From the NCBI GenBank assembly GCA_023257625.1, contig JALRBW010000022.1, positions 1 through 64,000 of the forward strand: 64,000 bases of DNA, in the 5' to 3' direction. This document shows positions 17,272 through 28,651 of this stretch, one piece after another. Under the pieces are notes generated by a model. The model searched no databases. It was not told the DNA's origin and saw only the letters and a list, made by a program, of their open reading frames with translations. This DNA is from Flavobacteriaceae bacterium (lineage in GTDB: Bacteria; Bacteroidota; Bacteroidia; Flavobacteriales; Flavobacteriaceae). Each line of letters starts with the position of its first letter. Within the stretch, counting starts at the first letter, position 1. The position numbers and the translations under genes were made by a program.

Positions 17272-18924
17272 TTAATTCATTAATTGTTTAGCGTGAGCAA
17301 CTGCTGTTGGTGTTACTTGATTACCAGAAAGCATTATTGCTATTTCATGTATTCGTTCTTCAAAATTTAATGGCCGTAAACGCGTAAAGGTTTTTCCTTC
17401 AAGAGTTGTTTTTTCAACTTTTAAATGATGTTTACCCTTTGCAGCAACTTGGGGTAAATGGGTTATGGTAAAAACTTGTAAATTTTTTGATAAAGCGCTC
17501 ATTACTTCAGCAACTCGATCAGATATTTGACCTGATACTCCAGTATCAATTTCATCAAAAATTAAAGTGGGTAATTTTTTATACTGGGAAAGTATACTTT
17601 TAATGGCCAACATAATTCGAGATAACTCTCCGCCTGACGCAACTTTTTTTAACGGCTTAAATTCTCCACCTAGGTTAGCGTTAAATAAAAAAGTTAATTC
17701 ATCACTGCCAAAAGGCAAAAAGGAGGATGTTGATTTCATTTCAATTTTAAATTGAGCTTCTTTCATCCCCATTTGATCTAGATATTTTTTGATTTCCTTT
17801 TCTAGTATTGGAATAGCCTTATTTCGATTAGATTTTAATTTTTCAGTTATGGAAAGAAGTGATGATAACAATGAATTTATTTCGTTATTTACCTTATCGT
17901 ATTGCTGTTCTAAGTTTAATGATTGTTCTAGTTCCTTTTCTAGGTTATCTTTTATTTTAAGTAATTCTAATGTAGAGTTTACATGATGCTTAAGAAAAAG
18001 GGAATGTAATTGATCCCATTGTTCATCAAGATGCTTAAGTGTTTCTGGATCAGCTTCTAATTGGTCTAGATGATGTTTGGAAGCTTCTAAAAGATCTTCA
18101 ATTTCGACTACAGAATTTTGAGTCTGTTGAGATAAAGAATCAAAATGATCTGATTTTTGAGACAACCCGTAAATCAATTGTCTCAAACGATAGAGCTGAT
18201 CCATAATTCCTACTTCTTCTTGCTCAATGAGCTGAATTATCTCAGAAAGGGTAATCCCTAAATATTCAACTGAATTTAAAAGTGTGCGTTTTCGTTCTAA
18301 CTCTTCTTCTTTTCCAGCAACTAAATTTGCTTCTTGAAGTTCGTTAAATAAAAATTGATTTAAATTGTAGTCTTCTTGAGATTGCTTTTGGAGTAACAAA
18401 AGCTGATCCTTTTCATTGAGTGTTTTTTTGTATTTAGATAAAGTGCTCTGATAATTTATCACTAACTCTTGATTTCCTGCAAGGGCGTCTAATAAGTAAA
18501 ATTGAAAATCACCCTCTCCGAGTTGAAGATTATCGTGCTGCGAATGAATGTCAATTAAAGCTGCGGCAATTTCTTCTAAAACATTTAAATTAACGGGAGT
18601 GTCATTTACAAAAGCCCTTGATTTTCCTTGGGGCAATAACTCTCTTCTAACTACAGTTATGGAATCATAATCTAAATCTAGGGCTTCAAAAAGAGATTGT
18701 AATCCGTAACGTTCAATAGAAAAAGTTGCTTCAACAACACATTTTTTTTCAGGATCAAGTAAACTGGTTAAATCAGCACGTTTGCCTAAAACCAAGGACA
18801 ATCCTCCTAATAAAATAGACTTTCCTGCTCCTGTTTCTCCAGTAATACAAGTAAGACCCTCGGAAAAAGAAACTTCAAGCTGATCTATTAGCGCAAAGTT
18901 TGAAATATATAGGTGAGTTAACAC
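17272..18924 (-). CDS. recN: DNA repair protein RecN
   Basis: SMC-like ATPase for double-strand break repair. The N-terminal Walker A is GETGAGKSILL at about 30-40. A long coiled-coil and hinge region covers about 150-380. The C-terminal ATPase half has the signature ASGGELSR and Walker B LIFDEIDTGVSG. Length is 550 residues, normal. It follows the DUF4835 gene by 51 bases. No LexA-type operator is evident. Confidence 0.96.
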   Translation of the reverse strand: MLTHLYISNFALIDQLEVSFSEGLTCITGETGAGKSILLGGLSLVLGKRADLTSLLDPEKKCVVEATFSIERYGLQSLFEALDLDYDSITVVRRELLPQGKSRAFVNDTPVNLNVLEEIAAALIDIHSQHDNLQLGEGDFQFYLLDALAGNQELVINYQSTLSKYKKTLNEKDQLLLLQKQSQEDYNLNQFLFNELQEANLVAGKEEELERKRTLLNSVEYLGITLSEIIQLIEQEEVGIMDQLYRLRQLIYGLSQKSDHFDSLSQQTQNSVVEIEDLLEASKHHLDQLEADPETLKHLDEQWDQLHSLFLKHHVNSTLELLKIKDNLEKELEQSLNLEQQYDKVNNEINSLLSSLLSITEKLKSNRNKAIPILEKEIKKYLDQMGMKEAQFKIEMKSTSSFLPFGSDELTFLFNANLGGEFKPLKKVASGGELSRIMLAIKSILSQYKKLPTLIFDEIDTGVSGQISDRVAEVMSALSKNLQVFTITHLPQVAAKGKHHLKVEKTTLEGKTFTRLRPLNFEERIHEIAIMLSGNQVTPTAVAHAKQLMN

Positions 18925-18975
18925 AGTTTTAGACTGATTTTTTTGTGCTTAAATATACAATTATTCAAAAATAAT

Positions 18976-19866
18976 TCAGGCTTTGATTTGTTTCCAGCGA
19001 GCTGTAAAAAAGGGTGCTATTTTCCTTAATATAGATTCAGTTTGATCAAAATCAACTGCTGGTCCATCACTAAATAAACTGACAATTTCTTCAACTTTTG
19101 CATCAAAAAACATTTGAAGCAAAAAAGCATTTGGCCTTCGTTGATATAAGGGTTCCAATTGTTGTATTGCTTTCATAATTGCCGTTTTCCCCTGTTCAGG
19201 TAATTGGGTCATTTGATCAAGTCCTTCCCGATGATATGTGTATAATGATTCACGATATTCTCTAAAACTATTGGAACGCATAGAATCAATTAACCAAAAT
19301 CTATTCCGTGTTCCATCTGAGGGTTTCCATCCAGATTGAGAGGAGGACTGAGCTAAATTGACAATTTGAAAAGCTTGTTCAAAATATGAATTGCCTCCAT
19401 AAAGGTCAAAACTATCTGCATCTAAACCTAAGATGATGTATGCATAAAAACTAATTAAAGAAACCAAATTTGACTCAAAACTTGCACGGTTAAAAAACAA
19501 GGGTTGAAATTCTTGATACGAAAAAACAATGTCTTTGTCTAAAAAATTTAATACCGGACTATCGTAATTTGAATCAAATACTGGACGCTGAGATTGAACT
19601 TGAAGTGTAGCTTCAAAACGATCGCTGTTGTATGAAGTTAAATTTAATACAAATGAACAACGTATTCGCTCTTGATCTTGAAAGGATTGATTCGTCCAAA
19701 CTTGAGTATTTATAAATTCATTTAAAGAGCGTTCTAATGTTCTAAATATTTGTTGATTGGTTTGGTTTACCAAATCTGAGTTTACAACTACTTGTGCACT
19801 TAGCTCTTGAGCTTTTATGTTGTTATTTAAAAATAGTAATATCAATAAAAATGTAGGTATTTTCAT
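18976..19866 (-). CDS. DUF4835-family secreted protein
   Basis: A 296-residue protein with a signal peptide (MKIPTFLLILLFLNNNIKAQ) and no recognised catalytic motif. Size, position between coaBC and recN, and the opening ELSAQVVVNSDLVNQTN match the family annotated as DUF4835 in Bacteroidota. Function is unknown. The conserved operon with bamD suggests a role in the envelope, but that is inference. It overlaps the coaBC stop by four bases. Confidence 0.85.
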   Translation of the reverse strand: MKIPTFLLILLFLNNNIKAQELSAQVVVNSDLVNQTNQQIFRTLERSLNEFINTQVWTNQSFQDQERIRCSFVLNLTSYNSDRFEATLQVQSQRPVFDSNYDSPVLNFLDKDIVFSYQEFQPLFFNRASFESNLVSLISFYAYIILGLDADSFDLYGGNSYFEQAFQIVNLAQSSSQSGWKPSDGTRNRFWLIDSMRSNSFREYRESLYTYHREGLDQMTQLPEQGKTAIMKAIQQLEPLYQRRPNAFLLQMFFDAKVEEIVSLFSDGPAVDFDQTESILRKIAPFFTARWKQIKA

Positions 19867-21065
19867 TCAGCTAAAATTTGTTCGAAAATATGTTTAGCGC
19901 ATTCTTCTTTTGAAAGAAGTGGGAAAGAATGTGAAGTTAAATCTGCATGAATGTAAGTTATTTTATTCGTTGATCCAGAAAAGCCTGCACCCTTATCTTT
20001 AAGTGAATTTAATACAATACCATCTAAATTTTTATTCAACAATTTTGTTCTTGCATTTTCAAGTTCATTTTCCGTTTCTAATGCAAACCCTATCACTTTT
20101 TGATTTTTTTTATGTGCACCCATATAAGCTAAAATATCAGGTGTATGAGTTAATTGAAGGGTTAAGTCGCCATTGCTTTTTTTAATTTTTTGAACTGCTG
20201 ATTTTATTGGCTTATAATCAGCAACAGCAGCTGCAGCAATAGCTATATCTACTTTTTTGAATACTTTTTGAACAGCATTCATCATATCTTCTGCAGAAAC
20301 TACCGAAATTAATGTAAGATCAGGATGTTCAATTTTTTCAATTGTTGGTCCAGAAACTAAAACAACATTAGCCCCTAACAATAGCGCCTCTTTAGCTAGT
20401 GCAAATCCCATTTTACCTGAAGCATAATTTCCAATAAAACGAACTGGGTCAATGGCTTCAAAGGTTGGCCCTGCTGTTAAAAGAATAGTTTTTTTAAAGA
20501 GAGGCTTATTTTTGGTGAAATGTGATTTTATATACGTTAGAATTGTATCAAGTTCAAGCATTCTACCTTTTCCTTCTAAACCACTTGCTAAAGCACCTTC
20601 TCCTACTGGAAGTACATAATTTCCATAGGAAGTTAGTTGGGATATATTTTTTTGTGTAGTAGGATGAGCATACATGTCCAAGTCCATTGCAGGTGCAACC
20701 CAAACCGGACATTTTGCTGAAAGATAAACTCCTAATAATAAGTTATTACAGCGTCCGTGTGCCATGGCAGATAATGTGTTTGATGTAGCAGGAGCAATCA
20801 AAAATAAATCTGCCCATAGCCCTAAAGCAACATGATCATTCCATTTTGGATTATCATTGCCCTCAGCAATAAAACTAGATAAAACTGGATTTTTGGAAAC
20901 TGTAGCTAAAGTTAAAGGAGTAACAAATTCTTTCGCTGAGGGTGTCATTACAACTTTTACCTCTGCTCCTTCTTTAATTAAACTTCTAACTAATTCAGGG
21001 GTTTTATATGCAGCGATTCCACCCGTAATACCGAGCAAAATTTTCTTACCCCTTAACGCATTCAT
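19863..21065 (-). CDS. coaBC: Bifunctional phosphopantothenoylcysteine decarboxylase/phosphopantothenate-cysteine ligase
   Basis: Two steps of CoA synthesis on one chain. The CoaC flavoprotein domain (about 1-180) has the FMN loop GITGGIAAYK, catalytic His78 (DHVALGLWAD) and PAMDLDM (125-131). The CoaB domain (about 188-400) has TAGPTFEAIDPVRFIGNYASGKMG. Two E. coli CoaC active-site positions differ: the PxMNxxMW Asn is Asp128, and the ACG cysteine is Ser161 (ASG). I recall the same variants in other Bacteroidota, so the enzyme is probably functional. It is three bases after the omega-like gene. Confidence 0.95.
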   Translation of the reverse strand: MNALRGKKILLGITGGIAAYKTPELVRSLIKEGAEVKVVMTPSAKEFVTPLTLATVSKNPVLSSFIAEGNDNPKWNDHVALGLWADLFLIAPATSNTLSAMAHGRCNNLLLGVYLSAKCPVWVAPAMDLDMYAHPTTQKNISQLTSYGNYVLPVGEGALASGLEGKGRMLELDTILTYIKSHFTKNKPLFKKTILLTAGPTFEAIDPVRFIGNYASGKMGFALAKEALLLGANVVLVSGPTIEKIEHPDLTLISVVSAEDMMNAVQKVFKKVDIAIAAAAVADYKPIKSAVQKIKKSNGDLTLQLTHTPDILAYMGAHKKNQKVIGFALETENELENARTKLLNKNLDGIVLNSLKDKGAGFSGSTNKITYIHADLTSHSFPLLSKEECAKHIFEQILAE

Positions 21066-21068
21066 AAC

Positions 21069-21398
21069 CTAGTCGTTAGATTCGTCGGTGTGGCGAAAAT
21101 AAACCTTTTCATTTAACCATTCTTCAATAGCCATGGCATGAGGCTTAGGAAGTCTTTCATAAAAACGAGACACTTCAATTTGCTCTTTATTTTCAAAAAT
21201 TTCTTCTAAACTATCAGTATGTGTTGCAAATTCATCTAATTTTTCATGTAATTCTTTTTTGATGTCTAAATTGATTTGAACAGATCGTTTAGAAATTACA
21301 GAAACAGCTTTATAAATATTATCTGTAAAAGACTCAATTGCTTCACGGTTATAGGTTTTTGTTGATGGGGATGCCTTGGATTCTCTGTACTTTGTCAT
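21069..21398 (-). CDS. rpoZ: RNA polymerase omega-subunit-like protein (RpoZ family of Bacteroidota)
   Basis: A 109-residue soluble protein. Its core (NIYKAVSVISKRSVQIN near 27-44) has the omega-type helix, and it continues with a charged region and the lineage-typical KPHAMAIEEWLN tail. Omega binds the beta' C-terminus and aids polymerase assembly. Divergence from E. coli omega is large, so the call leans on gene order (bamD-rpoZ-coaBC), which is conserved in flavobacteria. Confidence 0.85.
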   Translation of the reverse strand: MTKYRESKASPSTKTYNREAIESFTDNIYKAVSVISKRSVQINLDIKKELHEKLDEFATHTDSLEEIFENKEQIEVSRFYERLPKPHAMAIEEWLNEKVYFRHTDESND

Positions 21399-21402
21399 AG
21401 TT

Positions 21403-22227
21403 TTATTTAGATAGTGTTGTTGTCGTTTTTATTTCTTCAAGTGAGGCGTTTATCACTTCCATTTTTTTATTTAAATCTTCTATAAAAGGAGATTCAGGAT
21501 AATAACGTAAAATGAGTTGATATTGTTGCTGTAACTCTTCTAAACGTTCTAGTTTTTTTGATAGTATACTGTTAATTGCTATTTCATACGAAGATAGGAA
21601 TTTGATATACAATGACTCTTCTCTAAATTTTGTCCCTGGAAATCCCCCAATAAAATTTTCAATAGCCTTAATAGCTGCTTTATAGTCACGAATTGTATTA
21701 TATTGTTTTGCTATTTCAAAATCTTTTTGTTCTAATTTTTCCTGAAGTTCAGATATCATTTGATTTGCTTCTTCGGCATATTCTGAATTAGGATACAAAT
21801 TTAAAAAAACCTGAAGTTTTTCAATTGCCGTATAAGTATCTTCTTGATCTAAACTATAAATTGGGGAAAGATGATAATAACTTTTAGCAGCTTTAAAACT
21901 CGCTTCTTGTATTCTATCACTTTTGGGATAACTTTTAATGAAGTTTTCAAACTGATAAGCCGCTAAGTAATAACTTTTGGTTTGTAAATAGGATTCTGCA
22001 AAGAAAAAAATTATTCTTTGTGCTTGAGGTTTTCCTCGATAAGCAGGAACAATTTGTTCTAATAAACGATTAGCTTTTCGGTATTCACCATTATTAAAAT
22101 AAGTTTCTGCTTCTTTATACTTTTCTGCGTTATCATCACTGTTAAGTAATTTTTGATACTCTGAACAGGAAAACAAAGAAAGGATTGTCACTAAAAGTAG
22201 AATCTTAAATTGAAGCCTTTGTTTCAT
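21403..22227 (-). CDS. bamD: Outer-membrane assembly lipoprotein BamD
   Basis: Essential part of the BAM complex that inserts beta-barrels in the outer membrane. A lipoprotein signal peptide ends in LSLFSC (lipid Cys21), followed by five TPR-like repeats over about 30-230 (FNNGEYRKANRLLEQ and similar). Length from the ATG at 22227 is 274 residues. A longer reading frame of 16 more codons would bury the signal peptide and is rejected. It sits 66 bases after dapA and four before rpoZ. Confidence 0.93.
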   Translation of the reverse strand: MKQRLQFKILLLVTILSLFSCSEYQKLLNSDDNAEKYKEAETYFNNGEYRKANRLLEQIVPAYRGKPQAQRIIFFFAESYLQTKSYYLAAYQFENFIKSYPKSDRIQEASFKAAKSYYHLSPIYSLDQEDTYTAIEKLQVFLNLYPNSEYAEEANQMISELQEKLEQKDFEIAKQYNTIRDYKAAIKAIENFIGGFPGTKFREESLYIKFLSSYEIAINSILSKKLERLEELQQQYQLILRYYPESPFIEDLNKKMEVINASLEEIKTTTTLSK

Positions 22228-22293
22228 GCTGCGAAAGTAGTAAATATCAATGATATAAGAAATTTTAATTCCCAATACATTGTTAAAAACTCT

Positions 22294-23184
22294 TTAGGAA
22301 TTATGCTGTAAAAGTGTTGCCTCCAAAACACTTTCAATGCGATTAGAGAGTCCTTTACTGGCCTGTACTAAGGGTAAACGAACAGATTGGTTACAAAGTG
22401 ATAAACTTTTCATTAATGCTTTAACACCTACGGGATTACCCTCTTCAAAAAGAAGCTGAATTATGTCGAGTAACTGATAATGCATCTTATATGCTTTTTC
22501 TAACTCTCCTTGTTCTACATAATAAAACATACGCTTTATAGGTATGGGTAAGGCATTCCCTAAAACTGAAATAGTACCCACTGCACCCGATAGGAGCATC
22601 GGAAGAGTAAGAGCATCATCACCTGAAATTACCTGTACATGTGATGGACAATCTTTTAATATTTCTTCAGCTTGAGCCATGTCACCGCTAGCTTCTTTTA
22701 TGGCAATAATATTATCATAATCATTAGCTAATCGCAAAAAGGTTTTAGAAAATACTGCTGCTCCAGTCCTAGAAGGAACATTATACACAATTAAGGGAAT
22801 TGGACTTACTTGAGCTAAATGTGCATAGTGCTGATAAATTCCTTCCTGTGTGGGTTTGTTATAATAAGGAGATACAGAAAGAATGGCTTGAAATGGTGAT
22901 AGGTCTGTTTGTATTATTTCTTCGATTACTGCAGCGGTATTATTTCCACCAATACCAATAACAAGGGGTAAGTTTCTGTTATTCGCTTTGATGACCGCTG
23001 CAATAACTTCTTTTTTTTCAAGAGATGACAAACATGACACCTCTGCAGTAGTTCCTAAAACAACCAGATAATCCGCTCCACCAGAAATAATGTTTTTTAT
23101 TATTCTTGGTATTGCATCAAAATCAATTTCACCTTCTGAAGTGAAGGGGGTAACTAAAGCAACTCCTAAACCTTTAAGATTCAT
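22294..23184 (-). CDS. dapA: 4-hydroxy-tetrahydrodipicolinate synthase
   Basis: Condenses pyruvate with aspartate semialdehyde, the first committed step to diaminopimelate and lysine. TIM barrel of 296 residues with GTTAE at 44-48, Tyr134 and Arg139 in YNVPSRTG and Schiff-base Lys163 in IAIKEASGD. dapF of the same pathway lies about 10 kb away. It overlaps the DUF6913 stop by four bases. Confidence 0.97.
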   Translation of the reverse strand: MNLKGLGVALVTPFTSEGEIDFDAIPRIIKNIISGGADYLVVLGTTAEVSCLSSLEKKEVIAAVIKANNRNLPLVIGIGGNNTAAVIEEIIQTDLSPFQAILSVSPYYNKPTQEGIYQHYAHLAQVSPIPLIVYNVPSRTGAAVFSKTFLRLANDYDNIIAIKEASGDMAQAEEILKDCPSHVQVISGDDALTLPMLLSGAVGTISVLGNALPIPIKRMFYYVEQGELEKAYKMHYQLLDIIQLLFEEGNPVGVKALMKSLSLCNQSVRLPLVQASKGLSNRIESVLEATLLQHNS

Positions 23185-23714
23185 TTTTTGGTTTTAATTA
23201 ATGCATTTACATAAATGGAACATTCAGATAGAAATTGGTGATTATCTGAAGTCTCTAATGTAAAAAGAATGTCGTTTAATCGTGAATCAACAGTAGAGAA
23301 ACCCATTCTGTATTGGGCATTGAATGAAGCGCTTACTAGTTCAATAAATACAGAGGATTGGTTAAAAAAATTTAAAAGTAAATCATAAGGCTTATTAAAT
23401 AAAGGCTGCCATTCATTAGGTATACTACCCCAAAGACCTATTTTCGTTCTTGAAAAATTAAATCGATTTTTAATTTTTAACTCTGGCATCTCTATCTCTT
23501 TTTTACTAACAACTACCACTGTGATGTTCTCCAATAAAATTTTATTCTTTAAGGCAAAATCGAATAACAGCTGCTCATCAAGTTTTACCTCTTCAGGAAT
23601 TATAATTAGCAGTGTTTTAAAAGAAGGAGAATTTTTTTTTGACTTTTTGACCAGTTCAGAAAGTTTTTCTCTTCTTTTGAATCGCAACACTAGGTTGGCT
23701 ATTCCATTTACCAT
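23181..23714 (-). CDS. DUF6913-like protein of unknown function
   Basis: A 177-residue soluble protein with no signal peptide or recognised motif. It has a basic N-terminus (RFKRREKLSELVKKSKKN) and alternating strand/helix patches. The position directly before dapA matches the family I recall as DUF6913 in flavobacteria. It is the first gene of a probable seven- or eight-gene operon running to recN or fabI. A -7 element lies ten bases before its ATG. Confidence 0.75.
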   Translation of the reverse strand: MVNGIANLVLRFKRREKLSELVKKSKKNSPSFKTLLIIIPEEVKLDEQLLFDFALKNKILLENITVVVVSKKEIEMPELKIKNRFNFSRTKIGLWGSIPNEWQPLFNKPYDLLLNFFNQSSVFIELVSASFNAQYRMGFSTVDSRLNDILFTLETSDNHQFLSECSIYVNALIKTKK

Positions 23715-23724
23715 TTTATTGTTT

Positions 23725-23732
23725 CAAAAGTA
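23725..23732 (-). promoter_or_regulatory. Putative -7 promoter element of the DUF6913-dapA-bamD-rpoZ-coaBC operon
   Basis: The minus strand reads TACTTTTG (TAnnTTTG) with only ten bases between it and the ATG, implying a very short leader. No clear -33 TTG was seen. Confidence 0.5.
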
Positions 23733-23811
23733 TTGATTGTGAACTATCACTCATAATTTTTCCCCATTTTAAGTCTATATTTTAATAAAATGTTACATAT
23801 ATAACATAATC

Positions 23812-25815
<2,004 letters not shown>

Positions 25816-26667
25816 TTATATTTTTTGTAAACACACCATTCTTCGTTTCCCAAAGATATCTAATCGCTCGGAATAGGTATATTCTTTTTTGTTTTCTACA
25901 TCCTTTTTTAATACTTCAATATAAAGTGGATTAACCTCAAAAAAAAGTCTTCCGTATTGTTTTAAACAATGATCAGCATATTCTATTATTTTTTTGTAAA
26001 AGACTAAGGGATCCTCTCCTTCAACGAATAGGGCTATATGCGGTTCGTGATTCAACACATTTTTTTTCATTTGATTTTTTTCTTTTGGCATAATGTATGG
26101 GGGATTTGACACAATGGCATCTACTTCCCCAAACCCTTTTTCCCATTCTAATATATTTTGCTGACTCCATTCAACGGCAACATTGTTTCGTAAACCATTT
26201 TTTTTAGCAATTTGTAGTGTATCTGGATGAATATCTACACCAATCACCTTGAAATGAGGTAATTCTTTAGCTAAAGAAATAGCTATACAACCACTTCCAG
26301 TTCCGATATCTACTACTGTTTTAGGGTTTTGCTCCGCGCTGTAGATTTCCAATACCCATTCTACCAATTCTTCAGTTTCAGGTCGAGGGATTAAAACATC
26401 GGGAGTTACAATAAGATCTAAGGATCTAAAATAAGCAAAACCAGTTATGTATTGAATTGGTTTTTCATCAAGTAAATTATGAAGCGCATTATTTAGTAGC
26501 TGAACATGATTAACATCTATTATTTTTTCAGGATAAAGTGCAATTTGCGTAGAATCTAAATTAATAAAGTGAGAAAGCAAAATTTTAAAATAAAAATCAA
26601 TTTCATTTTGATTATATAAATGCTTTAATTTTTCCCTATAAAGAGTTCTCCCTTCGGTTAACGTCAT
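25816..26667 (-). CDS. prmC: Release factor glutamine methyltransferase
   Basis: N5-methylates the glutamine of the GGQ motif in release factors. The SAM motif is VVDIGTGSGCIAI (118-130) and the catalytic motif is NPPY at 188-191. Length is 283 residues from the ATG at 26667. That ATG overlaps the TGA of the upstream acetyltransferase gene (ATGA), which argues for this start over one 16 codons upstream. Confidence 0.94.
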   Translation of the reverse strand: MTLTEGRTLYREKLKHLYNQNEIDFYFKILLSHFINLDSTQIALYPEKIIDVNHVQLLNNALHNLLDEKPIQYITGFAYFRSLDLIVTPDVLIPRPETEELVEWVLEIYSAEQNPKTVVDIGTGSGCIAISLAKELPHFKVIGVDIHPDTLQIAKKNGLRNNVAVEWSQQNILEWEKGFGEVDAIVSNPPYIMPKEKNQMKKNVLNHEPHIALFVEGEDPLVFYKKIIEYADHCLKQYGRLFFEVNPLYIEVLKKDVENKKEYTYSERLDIFGKRRMVCLQKI

Positions 26668-27143
26668 ATTAATTTCTTTGTCATCCAAATTGGGCACGAA
26701 GTATGACCTGTGCACCCCATGGAATGATTAATATAAGAAAAACCCATTTTTTTATACAACTTTTGAGCATCCAACATATTGGGCATGGTTTCAATGTAAC
26801 ACAAGCTAAAATCATGCTCTATTGCAAAATCCAAACACAATTGAATCATCTGGTTTCCCTTTCCAATTCCTCTTGCCTCTGGTAAAAAATACATTTTTTG
26901 CAACTCGCAAATAGATGGATCTTCACCTTTTAATGGTGCGATTCCGGCACCTCCAAAAAGAACCCCCTCACTTTCAACAACAAAATATTTTGATCTTGAA
27001 AAGTCATAAGCTTCATACATTGCGTCTAACTCTTTATCTGCATAAGCTGTACCTATTTTAGGAACACCCATTTCAAGCAAGACTTTGCGTATGACTTTAG
27101 CTATTTCATTATTGTCAGTCTTTTGTATGGGTCGAATATACAT
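26664..27143 (-). CDS. GNAT-family N-acetyltransferase
   Basis: A 159-residue GNAT protein. The acetyl-CoA loop is seen as LPEARGIGKGNQMIQ (the RGxGxG-type pattern) and the C-terminal ETMPNMLDAQKLYKKMGF is typical of the family. The substrate is unknown. It is translationally coupled to prmC, giving the order GNAT-prmC-ligA on the minus strand. Confidence 0.88.
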   Translation of the reverse strand: MYIRPIQKTDNNEIAKVIRKVLLEMGVPKIGTAYADKELDAMYEAYDFSRSKYFVVESEGVLFGGAGIAPLKGEDPSICELQKMYFLPEARGIGKGNQMIQLCLDFAIEHDFSLCYIETMPNMLDAQKLYKKMGFSYINHSMGCTGHTSCPIWMTKKLI

Positions 27144-27159
27144 TCCTTAGTTTTTGTTA

Positions 27160-27167
27160 TAAATTTG
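27160..27167 (+). promoter_or_regulatory. Putative -7 promoter element of ribD
   Basis: TAAATTTG matches TAnnTTTG. A transcription start a few bases downstream leaves about 20 bases before the TTG at 27196, which is compatible with that non-ATG start. Confidence 0.4.
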
Positions 27168-27195
27168 TAAGCAAGTTAAGTGCACTTTAAAAGCC

Positions 27196-28278
27196 TTGCA
27201 AATTAACACCCAAGAAGATTTGAACAATAATTTAGACCTTATTTATATGGAGCGTTGCCTTCAATTAGCCAGAAAAGGTCTGGGAACTACATCGCCTAAT
27301 CCAATGGTAGGTTGTGTTATTGTTTACAATCAAAAAATAATTGGAGAAGGTTGGCATCATAAAGCAGGAGAAGCTCATGCAGAGGTTAATGCAATTCATG
27401 AAGTTTTAGATAAATCCCTTTTAAAAAAAAGTACACTTTATGTAAATCTTGAGCCATGCTCTCATTATGGAAAAACTCCACCTTGTTCTAATTTGATTGT
27501 TAAATATAAAATACCCAATGTAGTAGTAGCTACCCTTGACCCTAATCCTAAAGTTTCGGGTAGAGGGATCGATGTATTAAAAGCATCGGGGTGTAATGTT
27601 ACTTTGGGCGTGTTAGAAAAAGAGGCTATTGAATTGAATCGTCGTTTTATAACTTTCCATCAAAAAAAACGTCCTTACATTATTTTAAAATGGGCGCAAA
27701 CCAAAGACAAATTCATTGCGCCTCAAAATTCAAAAAACACTATTCCAAAAGTGTTTTGGATTAGCAATTTAAAATCTCAACAACTTGCACATAAATGGAG
27801 AAGTGAAGAAGCATCCATTTTAGTTGGTGTAAATACAGTGATAGCTGATAACCCTCAACTTACAACAAGAAATTGGAAAGGAAAACATCCAGTCCGCTTA
27901 ATTCTCGACCCCAACAATAAAACTCCAAAGGATACTTTTGTATTCTCAGATATTTACCCCACCCTATTTTTCACAAAAGAATATGATAATCATAAAAGTG
28001 GTACAAAAAAAAACATCGTTCTAAGTCCTTATACAATTGATTCACTTATGAAATATTGTTGGGAAAAGGAATATACTTCAATTTTGGTTGAAGGAGGCCA
28101 AAAAACTATTCAAAATTTTATTAATAATAACCTTTGGGATGAAGCACGTGTTTTTACTTCATCCTTATTTCTGATAAATGGCATTAAGGCTCCTCAACTA
28201 ATGAGAGAACCATATAAAAAAATCCAAATAAGAGACAATGTGCTTAGTCTTTATCAAAATCAAAAAGACGAACTATAA
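27196..28278 (+). CDS. ribD: Bifunctional riboflavin deaminase/reductase RibD
   Basis: Second and third steps of riboflavin synthesis. The zinc deaminase domain (about 15-160) has HAEVNAI (His61, Glu63) and PCSHYGKTPPC (Cys88, Cys97). The reductase domain (about 165-360) has SILVGVNTVIADNPQLTTR and LVEGGQ. The start is not ATG: family proteins have several residues before the YM-x-R motif, which here are available only from TTG at 27196 or 27220. An ATG at 27247 would begin exactly at that Met. The 3' end overlaps the convergent thioesterase by 35 bases. Confidence 0.93.
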   Translation: MQINTQEDLNNNLDLIYMERCLQLARKGLGTTSPNPMVGCVIVYNQKIIGEGWHHKAGEAHAEVNAIHEVLDKSLLKKSTLYVNLEPCSHYGKTPPCSNLIVKYKIPNVVVATLDPNPKVSGRGIDVLKASGCNVTLGVLEKEAIELNRRFITFHQKKRPYIILKWAQTKDKFIAPQNSKNTIPKVFWISNLKSQQLAHKWRSEEASILVGVNTVIADNPQLTTRNWKGKHPVRLILDPNNKTPKDTFVFSDIYPTLFFTKEYDNHKSGTKKNIVLSPYTIDSLMKYCWEKEYTSILVEGGQKTIQNFINNNLWDEARVFTSSLFLINGIKAPQLMREPYKKIQIRDNVLSLYQNQKDEL

Positions 28279-28651
28279 TTTCTGGACAACGCATAGGGCG
28301 ATTTGTTTTTGCGGATAAAAAAGCTAGTACCGTATTACCATGACAAATCAACTTTCCATTTTGGTTGTATAAATAGTAATCAAATTCAAGTGTTGCTTTT
28401 GGGTTTTTTACCAAAATAACTTCTACAGTAAAACAATCACCAAAAAAAAGAGGAAATTTATATACAAGGTTTGCTCGAACAACGGGCATGAAAATTCCTT
28501 CTTGCTCCATTTTTGAATATGAAACCCCTAAACTAGAGAGCCAATCTAACCTTGCCTTCTCAAAATAAAGTAAATAATTGCTATGATGAACAAATTTCAT
28601 TTGGTCTGTTTCAGCATAACGTACAGGTGTTGAGCAAGTTGTGAATTTCAT
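28244..28651 (-). CDS. YbgC/FadM-type acyl-CoA thioesterase (4HBT hotdog)
   Basis: A 135-residue hotdog-fold thioesterase. The catalytic loop RYAETDQMKFVHHSNYLLYFE carries the conserved Asp16 and the following His-Asn-Y pattern of the YbgC group. The substrate is unknown; family members hydrolyse short or long acyl-CoA. The last eleven or so codons overlap the end of ribD in the opposite direction. Confidence 0.9.
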   Translation of the reverse strand: MKFTTCSTPVRYAETDQMKFVHHSNYLLYFEKARLDWLSSLGVSYSKMEQEGIFMPVVRANLVYKFPLFFGDCFTVEVILVKNPKATLEFDYYLYNQNGKLICHGNTVLAFLSAKTNRPMRCPEIIVRLFDFDKD

